Below, in pieces: positions 51,500 to 60,398 of a stretch of 64,000 bases of DNA. Position 1 is the stretch's first letter, and each line of letters starts with the position of its first letter. The stretch is from Sporomusaceae bacterium FL31 (GTDB lineage Bacteria > Bacillota > Negativicutes > DSM-1736 > Dendrosporobacteraceae), in contig BIFV01000005.1 in the NCBI GenBank assembly GCA_003990955.1, positions 124,001 through 188,000 on the forward strand. The letters are read 5' to 3'. The translations under genes and the position numbers were made by a program. The notes below the pieces were generated by a model that worked only from the letters and a program-made list of their open reading frames with translations, did not search any database and was not told the DNA's origin.

Positions 51500-51895
51500 C
51501 TAGAAAATCACGCCGGATTTTAGGATGATATTCGCATAGGGCGTACATTCACCGGTGCGCACAACAGCGACTGCAAGCTGAGTAAGCTCTTTAAATTGTT
51601 CATGATTCATTTCCGCTACCTCAATGCCAGCAAGCATTGGCATCAGCTTTGTATAAAGTTCTGGACTGCTTTGGGGCATTTCTGTCGCAATCACAGCACT
51701 TTCCACTTGCAATTCCTGCTGAATGACTGCCAACGTTTGTAAAAATCCTGGAATACCAGCTGTTAAAGCCAAATCTATGCGCGGAACTTCAGCAGGTATT
51801 GGCAATCCGCAGTCGGCAATGACAAGCATATCACCATGTCCCATTCCTGCAATGACTGCACTGAGCGGTTGATTAATTGTTCCGATTTTTTTCAT
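51500..51895 (-). CDS. rbsD: D-ribose pyranase
   Basis: A 131-residue protein that speeds the change between ribopyranose and ribofuranose. The N-terminus MKKIGTINQPLSAVIAGMGH with the catalytic His and the C-terminal CTPYANIIL are diagnostic. It overlaps rbsK by 4 bases. Confidence 0.95.
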   Translation of the reverse strand: MKKIGTINQPLSAVIAGMGHGDMLVIADCGLPIPAEVPRIDLALTAGIPGFLQTLAVIQQELQVESAVIATEMPQSSPELYTKLMPMLAGIEVAEMNHEQFKELTQLAVAVVRTGECTPYANIILKSGVIF

Positions 51896-52821
51896 ACTCT
51901 GCCTCTCTCTTTCCTGACGAAATCATTCACTTCATCGAGCCAGGGCAGCGATGGCTGAGCCCCGGACTTAGTTACTGCCAAAGCGGCAGCGGCTGACGCA
52001 AAATCCAAACTGTCAGCCAAAGATGATCCTCGGGCTAGACTTGAAGCCAAAGCTCCGGCATAGGCATCCCCTGCAGCTGTTGTGTCAATAGCCTTAACCG
52101 CATAGGGCTTTACTCGAAACTGTTCCTCTTCAGTACAGCATAACGATCCATTCGCACCCATGGTAAGAATGACTGTTCCAATCCCATCAGCAAGCAGCTT
52201 TTGGGCTGCAAGCTCAGCAGTTTCAAAAGAGTTTACTGGACAATTGGCTAATACTGAAAGCTCAGTTTCATTCAGAATGACAATATCGATTAATGGTATC
52301 ATTGCCGGACTTAATACACGGGCCGGAGCGGGATTTAATATGACTGTCCAATGACAGGCTTTGGCTGCCTGAATGGCATATTCAACAGTATCCTGAGGAA
52401 CTTCATTCTGTACCAGCAAGATACCCGGTTGATCAATGTTTGCCAGTGCTTGATCAACCTCAGCACTACTGCAGGCTAAGTTAGCACCACCGATCACCAC
52501 AATCGTGTTGGAGCCTTCAGCATCCACGGTAATTAAGGCTGTACCGGTGCTAGCTGGCACTTTTTTAACAAAACTGCTGGCTACACGATTGGCTTCTAAA
52601 CTTTGCAATAGTTCACTGCCGAAATTGTCCTGTCCCACACAGCCAACCATAACGGTTGTAGCACCAAGCTTCCCGGCTGCTACGGCTTGATTTGCTCCTT
52701 TGCCGCCCGGAAAGGTTGCAAAGCTCTCACCAAAAACAGTTTCGCCTTTATCAGGTAATCGTTTAGCAACTGCAACTAAGTCCATATTAAGACTGCCTAC
52801 TACTAATACCGTTTTTTTCAT
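51892..52821 (-). CDS. rbsK: Ribokinase
   Basis: A 309-residue PfkB-family kinase. It has GSLNMDLVAVAKRLPDKG, FPGGKGANQAVAAGKLG and DTTAAGDAYAGAL (catalytic Asp), all typical of ribokinase. It phosphorylates ribose to ribose-5-phosphate. It is the second gene, 9 bases after rbsR. Confidence 0.94.
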   Translation of the reverse strand: MKKTVLVVGSLNMDLVAVAKRLPDKGETVFGESFATFPGGKGANQAVAAGKLGATTVMVGCVGQDNFGSELLQSLEANRVASSFVKKVPASTGTALITVDAEGSNTIVVIGGANLACSSAEVDQALANIDQPGILLVQNEVPQDTVEYAIQAAKACHWTVILNPAPARVLSPAMIPLIDIVILNETELSVLANCPVNSFETAELAAQKLLADGIGTVILTMGANGSLCCTEEEQFRVKPYAVKAIDTTAAGDAYAGALASSLARGSSLADSLDFASAAAALAVTKSGAQPSLPWLDEVNDFVRKERGRV

Positions 52822-52830
52822 TATCAGCTT

Positions 52831-53859
52831 TTACTCCCTTCCTAAGCTTGACTGCCGAATGATTAATTCGGGCGTTAACATCACAGTCTGTGCTTCAACT
52901 GTGCTATCCAGCATCTGCTCCAAAACCATTTTTACGGCAATCTGCCCCATCTCATAGACTGGCTGACTAATCGTACTCAATGCCGGCTTATACCACCCTG
53001 CCATACGGATGTTATCAAAGCCTACTACGGCAACATCCTCCGGCACCTGAACGTGATGCTGGGTTAAGCATTCAATGACGCCTATTGCCATCATGTCATT
53101 GGCAGCAAAAACAGCGTCAAAATTCTTGCCTCTATCAATCAGGGCTTTGCCTGCAGCAAATCCGCCCTCAAAAGTAAAATCAGCATTGACAATAAGTTCA
53201 TTTGAATAAGGGAGTCCGTGAAGCATAAGGGTCTGAATATACCCCTCGGCTCGCTCAATGTTCGTCGGTGACTGCACCTTGCCGCCAATCATCGCAATAC
53301 GTCTTCGCCCTTGCTGAATTAAATGCTCAACGGCCATTGCAGCCCCCTTGGTGTTATCGACCAAGACTGTCGAAAACGGCGCACCAGGAATACGCCTGTC
53401 TAATAAAACAATGGGCACAGCCACTTGCTTGAGCCATGCACTATGCTCATCAAACGAAAGATTAGCAACGCAAAGGATGCCATCTACTTGTTTGCTAAGG
53501 AGAAATTTGATATATTTTGCTTCTTCTTCAGGGTGTCCATCTGTATTGCATAATATTAGTGCATAGCCCTTTTGCTGAGCATAATCTTCGACGCCGCGAA
53601 CCAAAGCTGGGAAAAAGGGATTCTCAATGTCAGGGATAATTAAACCAAGGCTGCGCGACTCTTGTACTTTTAATGCTCTGGCAACTGCATTGGGCTGATA
53701 ATCTAATTCTTCTACAGCCAATTGAACTTGAGCAATTAATCCTGGCGACACACCGCTTTGACCATTTAAAATCCTGGATACAGTGGCAATAGATACACCA
53801 GCAGCTTGAGCCACATCTTTGATCGTGATACGCTTTGTTCGATTGCTACTATGACTCAA
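52831..53859 (-). CDS. rbsR: LacI family repressor of the ribose operon
   Basis: A 342-residue LacI/GalR-type protein. The helix-turn-helix is DVAQAAGVSIATVSRIL (about 14-30), followed by the hinge and sugar-binding core with FDAVFAANDMMAIG. The start is TTG 53859, with GGAAGG about 11 bases upstream. As first gene of rbsRKDACB, with two matching palindromes upstream, it is probably the ribose-responsive autorepressor. Confidence 0.92.
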   Translation of the reverse strand: MSHSSNRTKRITIKDVAQAAGVSIATVSRILNGQSGVSPGLIAQVQLAVEELDYQPNAVARALKVQESRSLGLIIPDIENPFFPALVRGVEDYAQQKGYALILCNTDGHPEEEAKYIKFLLSKQVDGILCVANLSFDEHSAWLKQVAVPIVLLDRRIPGAPFSTVLVDNTKGAAMAVEHLIQQGRRRIAMIGGKVQSPTNIERAEGYIQTLMLHGLPYSNELIVNADFTFEGGFAAGKALIDRGKNFDAVFAANDMMAIGVIECLTQHHVQVPEDVAVVGFDNIRMAGWYKPALSTISQPVYEMGQIAVKMVLEQMLDSTVEAQTVMLTPELIIRQSSLGRE

Positions 53860-53888
53860 TGTCCAATCAACCTTCCATAATTTGTTTT

Positions 53889-53912
53889 GTAAACGTTTTC
53901 GTAAACGTTTAC
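53889..53912. promoter_or_regulatory. Tandem RbsR/CcpA-type operators
   Basis: GTAAACGTTTTC followed immediately by GTAAACGTTTAC, the second a perfect 12-base palindrome. This is the LacI-family type of site, 30 bases upstream of rbsR. The following stretch to 54147 shows nothing else. Confidence 0.75.
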
Positions 53913-54147
53913 TGTAATAATATTCACACTATTTAAATAAATTCCTGCCTGCGAAAATAAATATTCTTTTTATTTTAGTAACGAAATGTCTCCTGTACAC
54001 GCTCACATAAAGACCTTAATACTGACACAGCCCTCCGCAAAAGAATCTAATCATACTTTTAGTAGAAATCCGGTTTCAGCACTGCGAATAAAAGCAAGCA
54101 GTCGCACCAGCTTCAAGCCACTTGACAGCTGCTGACAAAATATAAAA

Positions 54148-54175
54148 CCGCACCTTTACTTGCATAAAGGTGCGG
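54148..54175 (-). terminator. Terminator of the HD-GYP gene
   Basis: 11-bp stem CCGCACCTTTA with its complement, 6-base loop, and TTTTATATTTTG on the minus strand. Confidence 0.87.
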
Positions 54176-54195
54176 CATAGAGGGCGTAACTTAGA

Positions 54196-54867
54196 TTAGT
54201 ATCTTTTTGATACACCAGGGTTATTTGTTACTGCTTCGCTAACGCAGCTGGCGGCCTCGAGCATAAAGCCAAATCGATCTTGTATAAAATCGATAAACAA
54301 TTTACATAAGGCAGGGTCAAACTGTGTTCCCGCGCAGCTTTTAATTTCTGCAATACATAACTCCAGACTAACTGGTTCCCGATAGCAGCGTTGTGTCGTC
54401 ATCGCATCGAAAGTATCACAAATGGCTAACATTCGGCTAAACAAGGGAATCCTATTTCCAGCAATCCCTTCCGGATATCCCTTCCCATCATACCTTTCAT
54501 GATGATAACGCATAATCGGAATAATCGCTTCAGCACCTTCAACTTGAATAAGCATGTTGGCACCATACTCAGCATGCAGTTTCATAATATTAAACTCGTC
54601 CTGGGTAAGGCGGCCAGGTTTGTTAAGAATATCACCAGGTATTTTTATTTTACCAACATCATGAATTAATCCAACAATAAACGCTAAACTGATTTCATCC
54701 GAAGACATTCCAATTTGACTGGCCAGACCAGCCATAAGCTCTGCCACATGCTCTGCATGCATAGAAGTATATGGGTCGCAATAATATACCTGACGGCAAA
54801 AATATTCGATTGCTTCCATATTCACTTTATCCATAATAGAACTTTTACCCTGGTTTGAATTATTCAT
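54196..54867 (-). CDS. Stand-alone HD-GYP phosphodiesterase
   Basis: A 223-residue cytoplasmic protein made up almost wholly of the HD-GYP domain. The motifs LIHDVGKIKIPGDIL and YHHERYDGKGYPEG are complete, so it should hydrolyse c-di-GMP. AGGTGAGG stands before the ATG. It follows the GGDEF/HD-GYP gene on the same strand after 143 bases, so it could be part of the same regulon as the Sia genes. Its own terminator follows. Confidence 0.9.
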   Translation of the reverse strand: MNNSNQGKSSIMDKVNMEAIEYFCRQVYYCDPYTSMHAEHVAELMAGLASQIGMSSDEISLAFIVGLIHDVGKIKIPGDILNKPGRLTQDEFNIMKLHAEYGANMLIQVEGAEAIIPIMRYHHERYDGKGYPEGIAGNRIPLFSRMLAICDTFDAMTTQRCYREPVSLELCIAEIKSCAGTQFDPALCKLFIDFIQDRFGFMLEAASCVSEAVTNNPGVSKRY

Positions 54868-55010
54868 TGTACCTCACCTATCACTGCCCAGTATAATGAT
54901 CTATTTGCTGAACATCGCATGATCTGTAAGTTAATTCCACAACATGTTAAATATTTCCTGCTTGCTTGAATAAGCAAAAAGTGCCCTCTCGTACACCAGT
55001 GTTGATGCAT

Positions 55011-56639
55011 TTAATCCGCATGAAAAGTCATAAAACGGATAAAGCGTTCTGCTAGTTCCGGATCAAATTGTATCCCACACCCTAGCTCAATCTCCCTTAA
55101 TGCCGCTGCCTTGTCCACTGCAGCCTTATAGGGACGATCATGGGTAAGAACATCATAGACATCCACAATGGCAAAAAGACGAGCTAACTTAGGAATACGA
55201 TCGCCTTTAACACCATAAGGATACCCAGTGCCATCCCAATGCTCGTGAAGAGCCAGTATCATATCCGCTACAGTTGGTTCGCCCATAGACTGAGCCATCC
55301 GATACCCAATATCACTATGACTCTTGACAATCTCCCATTCACCAGTTGTTAGCGGCGCTGCTTTACCAAGTATTTCCCCAGGGATAGCAACTTTACCAAT
55401 ATCATGCATGATCGCAAGCTGGATCAGTGACTTACGATCATGATCGTTAAGATCAAGACCGATAAATTCGATAAAGTCAAACGCAAGCCGCTTCACTCTC
55501 TCACTATGCCCACCATTCTCAAAGCAGCGATTATGAAGAATGCTTTCAAGACTGCCTACAATCTCTTTGCGCACTTCGCGCCCTCTAAGCAGCTTATCAT
55601 TGTACATTCGATATTCCGCAACATTAAACATTTCTGTTAGTCTGGCAACACCAGAATCGTTTGTAGCTGCCCCAATTGCTGCGCTCAACGGGATGGTACA
55701 AGCAGTAATCTCTTTACACAAATCCTGAATTCGCGAGCACACCTTCCGGCAATCTTCTTGATCAGTCTGCGGCAGTAAAATGACAAATTCATCACCACCC
55801 CAGCGAGCCATAATATCGCTGGCTCGGCAGGATTTCTTTAATACATCAGCCATAGCTATCAACAGTAAATCACCTTGTTGGTGACCAAAAACATCATTAA
55901 CCAGCTTTAGCCCGTTCATATCCAACATAATAATGCTCATAGGCAAAGCCTCTGGTCCTTCCAATTCAGGCAGCAAGGTTTCGACATAAGCACGATTATG
56001 AAGCGTAGTTAGCTTATCATGATAACTTAAGAAGCGAATTTGTTCCTCTGCCCTCAGTTGGTCCGTAATGTCGGTTAGAATCATCATGACCAACTTACCT
56101 TCAGTGAATTCCATTGACTGTTCGATCAGTTTGCACTCTACCCGAATATCCTTATCATCAATACAAAAAATAGCCGGTACGCATTGTAAGAGCTCGCCTT
56201 CCGCACCTCTGGTACTTTCAAAAACCTGTTCAAGAATTTGATGTAAGTTTAATCTCGATTCCGGACTTGCTTGCCCTAAAAGCTCAATGATCGATCTGCC
56301 GCCAATCTTTCTGCCAAAAATCCGTGTACACTCAGCACTGTATTGGCGGTCTACTTTGAAATCACGGCCAAATGTCAGAAACCCCTGATTGGCGTTATCA
56401 AGTAAATTCTGAATCTCACTTTGATGACGCTGAAGTACCTGTCCCTGACTGTCACTAATATGAAAAATTTTCTTCGTTAATTTCAATAATTTACGATAAT
56501 GATTCACCAAAATTTTATAACGTGATAGAAGTGCATTACTGCAAAAGCGTTCATCGGCAAGATCAGCCATGGCTGCTTCTAAAATTTTTTCCTCGGCTTC
56601 GAACAAGCATTTGTCGATATTAATTTTGCCCATGCCCAC
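55011..56639 (-). CDS. Hybrid diguanylate cyclase/HD-GYP protein (SiaD-like position)
   Basis: A 542-residue cytoplasmic protein. The N-terminal part has a helical stalk with YRKLLKLTKKIFHISDSQG (about 46-64) and a PAS-like domain (about 80-200). The GGDEF domain (about 210-360) has GGDEF at 281-285 and an RASD inhibitory site 5 residues before it. The HD-GYP domain (about 365-535) has IMHDIGKVAIP and LHEHWDGTGYP. It thus can both make and break c-di-GMP in principle. It is the fourth gene of the SiaB-SiaC-SiaA set. The start is GTG 56639 or ATG 56633. Confidence 0.9.
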   Translation of the reverse strand: MGMGKINIDKCLFEAEEKILEAAMADLADERFCSNALLSRYKILVNHYRKLLKLTKKIFHISDSQGQVLQRHQSEIQNLLDNANQGFLTFGRDFKVDRQYSAECTRIFGRKIGGRSIIELLGQASPESRLNLHQILEQVFESTRGAEGELLQCVPAIFCIDDKDIRVECKLIEQSMEFTEGKLVMMILTDITDQLRAEEQIRFLSYHDKLTTLHNRAYVETLLPELEGPEALPMSIIMLDMNGLKLVNDVFGHQQGDLLLIAMADVLKKSCRASDIMARWGGDEFVILLPQTDQEDCRKVCSRIQDLCKEITACTIPLSAAIGAATNDSGVARLTEMFNVAEYRMYNDKLLRGREVRKEIVGSLESILHNRCFENGGHSERVKRLAFDFIEFIGLDLNDHDRKSLIQLAIMHDIGKVAIPGEILGKAAPLTTGEWEIVKSHSDIGYRMAQSMGEPTVADMILALHEHWDGTGYPYGVKGDRIPKLARLFAIVDVYDVLTHDRPYKAAVDKAAALREIELGCGIQFDPELAERFIRFMTFHAD

Positions 56640-56653
56640 TACACATCCCCCAT

Positions 56654-58516
56654 TTATTTAAAGCAAAATCCTAACAGCGTGATATCATCCCGCTGAGGCT
56701 CATTAGCACGATATTGATTTAAGATACTTTCAAATGTGTCTTTCTGCTTTGACAATTCAGAATCAGACTGATCAATGATTGCCGAAATAAAACGCTTACG
56801 ACTGAAAGGCAAATCCTTTATTCCGCCATTTTGATCAATATATCCATCTGTTGTCAAATAGAATTGGTCATTAGCTTGAATTTCCCAAATATGATTATTA
56901 AAAGTTAAGGTATTGCTTGATCGCTGATAGCCAATACTCCTAGTTCCGCCTTTAAGCACATGGACTTGGCTGCCTTGCCTGATGAACAAGGGTACTTTTG
57001 CACCTGCAAACACCAGTTTCTTGCTCTTTTCTATATAGCAGATACCGATATCTAAGCCGTCGTCAGTAATTCTATTTTGGTTATTCCTGTGCAAAATTTC
57101 CTTCATTCGGCAATTTAATTCGGACAATATGAGCGCAGGATCAGTGACATTCTGATCAACGATGTGCTTAAGAACGGAATTGACTGCCATCGTCATAAAA
57201 GCACCTGGAACTCCATGACCCGTACAATCGCCTACTGCAATCAGACTCCGTTCAGCATCAATTTGCCGAACCCAAAAGAAATCGCCGCCAACGACATCAC
57301 GTGGAGCCCACAAAATAAAATAATCATCAAAAACCGCACTAAGTTCTTCCTTGGTAGGCAAAATTGATTCCTGAAGCCTTTTGGCATAATCAATACTGTC
57401 CATAATTTTTTGGTTCTTATCGACTAGCTCACGAGTACGCTCCCCAACCTGTTTTTCCATTTCCTCAGTTAAAAGAAGCGCTCGTTTTAAAGGATTAGCC
57501 ATCCGCTGCGATATAACATAAAACACAAAGATCATGAGAAATAAAGCCACAAGACTGGCAATAGCCGTATTGAGCTTAATGTTGCCAAGAAGAGCAATGC
57601 TTTCACTGCGCGGTATTTGAAATACCACTTTCCAGTCGGTAGACTTTGTTAATTGATAAGCTAAATCAATAGTCTCACCATTGGCATTTGTATATTCAAT
57701 TACGTTCGGCTGAGTAGAAGTGGTTTCACTTTCATGAATAACTTGTGTAAATACCTCCACTGGAACAAAGTCATTGAGATATTTGCCGTTATCATGAATG
57801 TTATCTGATAAGTGAATCTTACCTTTGCTGTCAACTAACCATAAATTACTCCGCTCACCAAACTTGTATTTTTGAAACTCTGTAGCAATCGATTGCAGAC
57901 TTAACCCTACCCCGGTCACAGCGATAGGCTGCTGGACATCTCCAACGAGTGCATTGATGAAAACAAATGTGTCTTGTCTTTTACTATTATAGTCAATATT
58001 TAATTCTACAGCTTTACCCGATTGAAGGGTATCAAAGAACCAGTTATCACTCGGATTCGCTTTGGACATGGTTTGAATACGACTAAACCCTTCTGCCCAA
58101 TAGTTATTCGTAACTGCACTTACAATAAACGAATTTGCATAATCGTGATTTTGTGCAATATCATTAATTTTCGCTTGCGAATACTTACCTAACAGTTCAT
58201 CCTGCTCACCATTAGAAACCCATTGGACAAGTGTTGGATCTTTGGCTAGAATCACCGCAGTTTCTTTTGCGCGTTCAATACGGCCATCGATTTTCGCAAC
58301 AATGGATTCGGTAATGTAAACTAAATCCCTGGATTTCAATTTGTCTACAACAGCATTTCTAGTAATGAAATAACTAACACTTCCGGTAAGAGCAACCGCT
58401 AAAATAATAACAATACATGCAAAAACAATGACCTTAATCGTCCCGCTATCATACATAATACCCTGTTTACCGGGACGTGACAGCTGCGGTTCGTGGCCAT
58501 TGTTCAACTCATCCAT
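56654..58516 (-). CDS. SiaA-like membrane PP2C (SpoIIE-type) phosphatase
   Basis: A 620-residue protein. A hydrophobic helix (about 27-50) and a second one (about 300-325) flank an extracytoplasmic Cache-type sensor. A linker helix leads to a C-terminal PP2C/SpoIIE phosphatase domain with RDVVGGDFFWV and AVGDCTGHGVPGAFMTM, whose aspartates bind the metal. ATG 58516 has GGAGG 8 bases before it and overlaps the end of the SiaC gene. In the Pseudomonas system SiaA dephosphorylates SiaC after an external signal; the gene order here supports the same role. Confidence 0.88.
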   Translation of the reverse strand: MDELNNGHEPQLSRPGKQGIMYDSGTIKVIVFACIVIILAVALTGSVSYFITRNAVVDKLKSRDLVYITESIVAKIDGRIERAKETAVILAKDPTLVQWVSNGEQDELLGKYSQAKINDIAQNHDYANSFIVSAVTNNYWAEGFSRIQTMSKANPSDNWFFDTLQSGKAVELNIDYNSKRQDTFVFINALVGDVQQPIAVTGVGLSLQSIATEFQKYKFGERSNLWLVDSKGKIHLSDNIHDNGKYLNDFVPVEVFTQVIHESETTSTQPNVIEYTNANGETIDLAYQLTKSTDWKVVFQIPRSESIALLGNIKLNTAIASLVALFLMIFVFYVISQRMANPLKRALLLTEEMEKQVGERTRELVDKNQKIMDSIDYAKRLQESILPTKEELSAVFDDYFILWAPRDVVGGDFFWVRQIDAERSLIAVGDCTGHGVPGAFMTMAVNSVLKHIVDQNVTDPALILSELNCRMKEILHRNNQNRITDDGLDIGICYIEKSKKLVFAGAKVPLFIRQGSQVHVLKGGTRSIGYQRSSNTLTFNNHIWEIQANDQFYLTTDGYIDQNGGIKDLPFSRKRFISAIIDQSDSELSKQKDTFESILNQYRANEPQRDDITLLGFCFK

Positions 58517-58904
58517 TGACTTCCTCCACTGAGCTAATCTCAAATGGAATAACTAAATCCTCTTTAAATTCCTCAGCACATTCTAACGCGGTATCGTTTT
58601 CCACATCATAATACCAGCGGACTGCAACCTTTTTTCCCTCTTGATAAGCTTCATCCAACTTTTCTAATAGCATCATCATACATTTAGAGCTGCTTGTATT
58701 AATATATGGCATATGAAAATAAATTTCCAGAACCACTTCCTGCTCTAGTTGTTGTAGATAACTGTCAAGCCAAGCAAAAAGCGGCTCATAAAACTTAAAA
58801 GCATTCTCAGGGTATGACTGACCTTCAATACGTAGTTTGCAATTGGTTGGATCGAAGTGTATTTCAGGAGTCGACTTCGTCTTTTCAATATATAAACCTT
58901 CCAT
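58509..58904 (-). CDS. SiaC-like regulatory phosphoprotein (DUF1987)
   Basis: A 131-residue protein of the SiaC family. The segment YFHMPYINTSSSKCMMMLLE holds the conserved Thr/Ser region where SiaC is phosphorylated by SiaB. In the known system the unphosphorylated form activates the diguanylate cyclase SiaD. GAGGAGG is 7 bases before the ATG. It sits between the SiaB-like kinase and the SiaA-like phosphatase genes. Confidence 0.87.
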   Translation of the reverse strand: MEGLYIEKTKSTPEIHFDPTNCKLRIEGQSYPENAFKFYEPLFAWLDSYLQQLEQEVVLEIYFHMPYINTSSSKCMMMLLEKLDEAYQEGKKVAVRWYYDVENDTALECAEEFKEDLVIPFEISSVEEVNG

Positions 58905-58915
58905 GTCTATCCTCC

Positions 58916-59461
58916 TCAAACGTAGGCCTTTAATGTAAAAAATGAAAGCTTGTCATCTATTTTAACGACTGAATAAGTCAAAGGCTTACTGGCACGACGC
59001 GCCATATCAATAAGCCCAAGGCCTGCACTGGTAGCCTCAGGGGGAAGTTCTTTTTTCATCTGTTCTTTATATAATTTTTTCAAACCAATTTTATCTAACG
59101 GCAGGATTAAATCCAATTTTGCAACAAGCGAAGGAACATCGCTGCATTCAATAAGATTGCCTGAAGATACAAAATAACCTTCTTCGGATTTCCCAATAGC
59201 AACAATACCAGAGTTTGCAATTCGATCCCCAAGCAGAGATTCCGCTTTTAGAAAACTATAGTTTCTAATATTTTGAGTCTGCTCAATAAAAACCGAAAAC
59301 ACATTGTATGTATCATTCTGCGAAGTCGCTTCTGTTTCTAAATATTTTTTCACTGCGTCCCCCAGCTCTTCTATGATAATCTGGGTAAACCGGCCAGAAA
59401 AGCTAATTAAAACACCATAGTTCTGTAATAATTTTTGAAGCTCCAGTAAGTTCATTTCCAT
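58916..59461 (-). CDS. SiaB-like protein kinase
   Basis: A 181-residue protein that matches the SiaB/DUF6272 family: an N-terminal part with VLISFSGRFTQIIIEEL and a C-terminal part with EATSAGLGLIDMARRASKP, which resembles the G-box of GHKL ATPases. It is predicted to phosphorylate the SiaC-like protein. It heads the operon, with GGGGG about 12 bases before the ATG. The terminal overlap with siaC (58904-58916) suggests coupled translation. Confidence 0.85.
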   Translation of the reverse strand: MEMNLLELQKLLQNYGVLISFSGRFTQIIIEELGDAVKKYLETEATSQNDTYNVFSVFIEQTQNIRNYSFLKAESLLGDRIANSGIVAIGKSEEGYFVSSGNLIECSDVPSLVAKLDLILPLDKIGLKKLYKEQMKKELPPEATSAGLGLIDMARRASKPLTYSVVKIDDKLSFFTLKAYV

Positions 59462-59610
59462 AAAGTTGATTAACCCCCTAGAAAATATTTGGTCTTCAAC
59501 AAAATACTATAATTCGCCAATAAATGACTACTTCCTGCTATTTGCGACTCGTCATCGTCTAGCAGTAACATAGCGTTTATCTCATAATCAAAAAAACATG
59601 ACTACAAAAA

Positions 59611-59645
59611 AAGCAACCCATATATCAATGATATATGGGTTGCTT
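59611..59645. terminator. Terminator of the 46-residue protein gene
   Basis: 17-base arms AAGCAACCCATATATCA (59611-59627) and complement (59629-59645), A-rich to the left so T-rich on the minus strand. It is followed by the palindrome TAAGCGTACGCTTA (59652-59665), which covers the stop codon of the small gene. Confidence 0.8.
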
Positions 59646-59662
59646 GAATATTAAGCGTACGC

Positions 59663-59803
59663 TTATTTTCCCCGTCCACTTTTTCTCATGGGTACTTGCC
59701 GCTGCTGATTGTTTCCAGCCGGTGATTTCGTGTTCTTACCAAAAAATTTTTGCTGTTCATTTGCTTTTTTCTTCTTTTCGGCCAGCAATGCATTTAAATC
59801 CAA
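59663..59803 (-). CDS. Small, lysine- and glutamine-rich protein (46 residues)
   Basis: Starts MDLNALLAEKKKKANEQQKF and ends MRKSGRGK. It is basic, without membrane helix. The start is TTG 59803 with AAAGGAAG about 11 bases before it, and a terminator follows directly. The protein-like sequence, start and terminator argue for a real gene. The function is unknown; the N-terminal helix and basic tail fit a nucleic-acid or ribosome-associated protein, which is only a guess. Confidence 0.6.
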   Translation of the reverse strand: MDLNALLAEKKKKANEQQKFFGKNTKSPAGNNQQRQVPMRKSGRGK

Positions 59804-59961
59804 AATAACACGCTTCCTTTACTCACATATTTTAAAATTACTGCGTTGTAGAAATCCTTTAGACATAAAAGACAGGAATAGTAACCTACCATCATTATAC
59901 TAACTTCTGTTAGATTAAGCTACACAACACCAATCTATATTTGAGAAATTGACTGATCCAA

Positions 59962-60303
59962 TTATTCTAAATCTAAGTCTTCTAATTGCAATCCGTCACC
60001 TGTCAAAATTTCTAATTTTGTTGATCCACATATCGCACATATAAAATGCAATCGGTCAACTGTCAGTCTCTTTTTACACTCATGACAATATACAACAATT
60101 GGAACAGGGGTAATTTTCAATTCCGCTTGTTCTGCAATCGTTCCTGCCGCTAATTTTTCGAAACAACTCATTAGCGATTCTGATTCAATGTCACTCATTT
60201 CACCGATTAACACCGAAATCGATTTAACTTTCTTAGCATCATGCTGGCCTGCGGTATCAAGGGCAATGGTTAAAATATCTTGTGCAATAGCCATTTCCTT
60301 CAT
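59962..60303 (-). CDS. hypA: HypA-like metallochaperone lacking His2
   Basis: A 113-residue HypA/HybF family protein. The zinc site has C73-HE-C76 and C89-AI-C92, as usual. The N-terminus, fixed by GGAGG 5 bases before ATG 60303, is MKEMAIAQ; in HypA the second residue is normally His and binds nickel together with the N-terminal amine, so here Lys replaces it. No hydrogenase or urease gene is nearby. It may be a paralogue without nickel binding or one that uses other ligands. Confidence 0.88.
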   Translation of the reverse strand: MKEMAIAQDILTIALDTAGQHDAKKVKSISVLIGEMSDIESESLMSCFEKLAAGTIAEQAELKITPVPIVVYCHECKKRLTVDRLHFICAICGSTKLEILTGDGLQLEDLDLE

Positions 60304-60398
60304 TTGTTCCTCCATTTGCAACCGTTCTAATATAACGGCATAAATTTATTCGAGGAAGGTACATTGCCAGATTGTGACTCGTTTTTCGAAGAAAGCTT

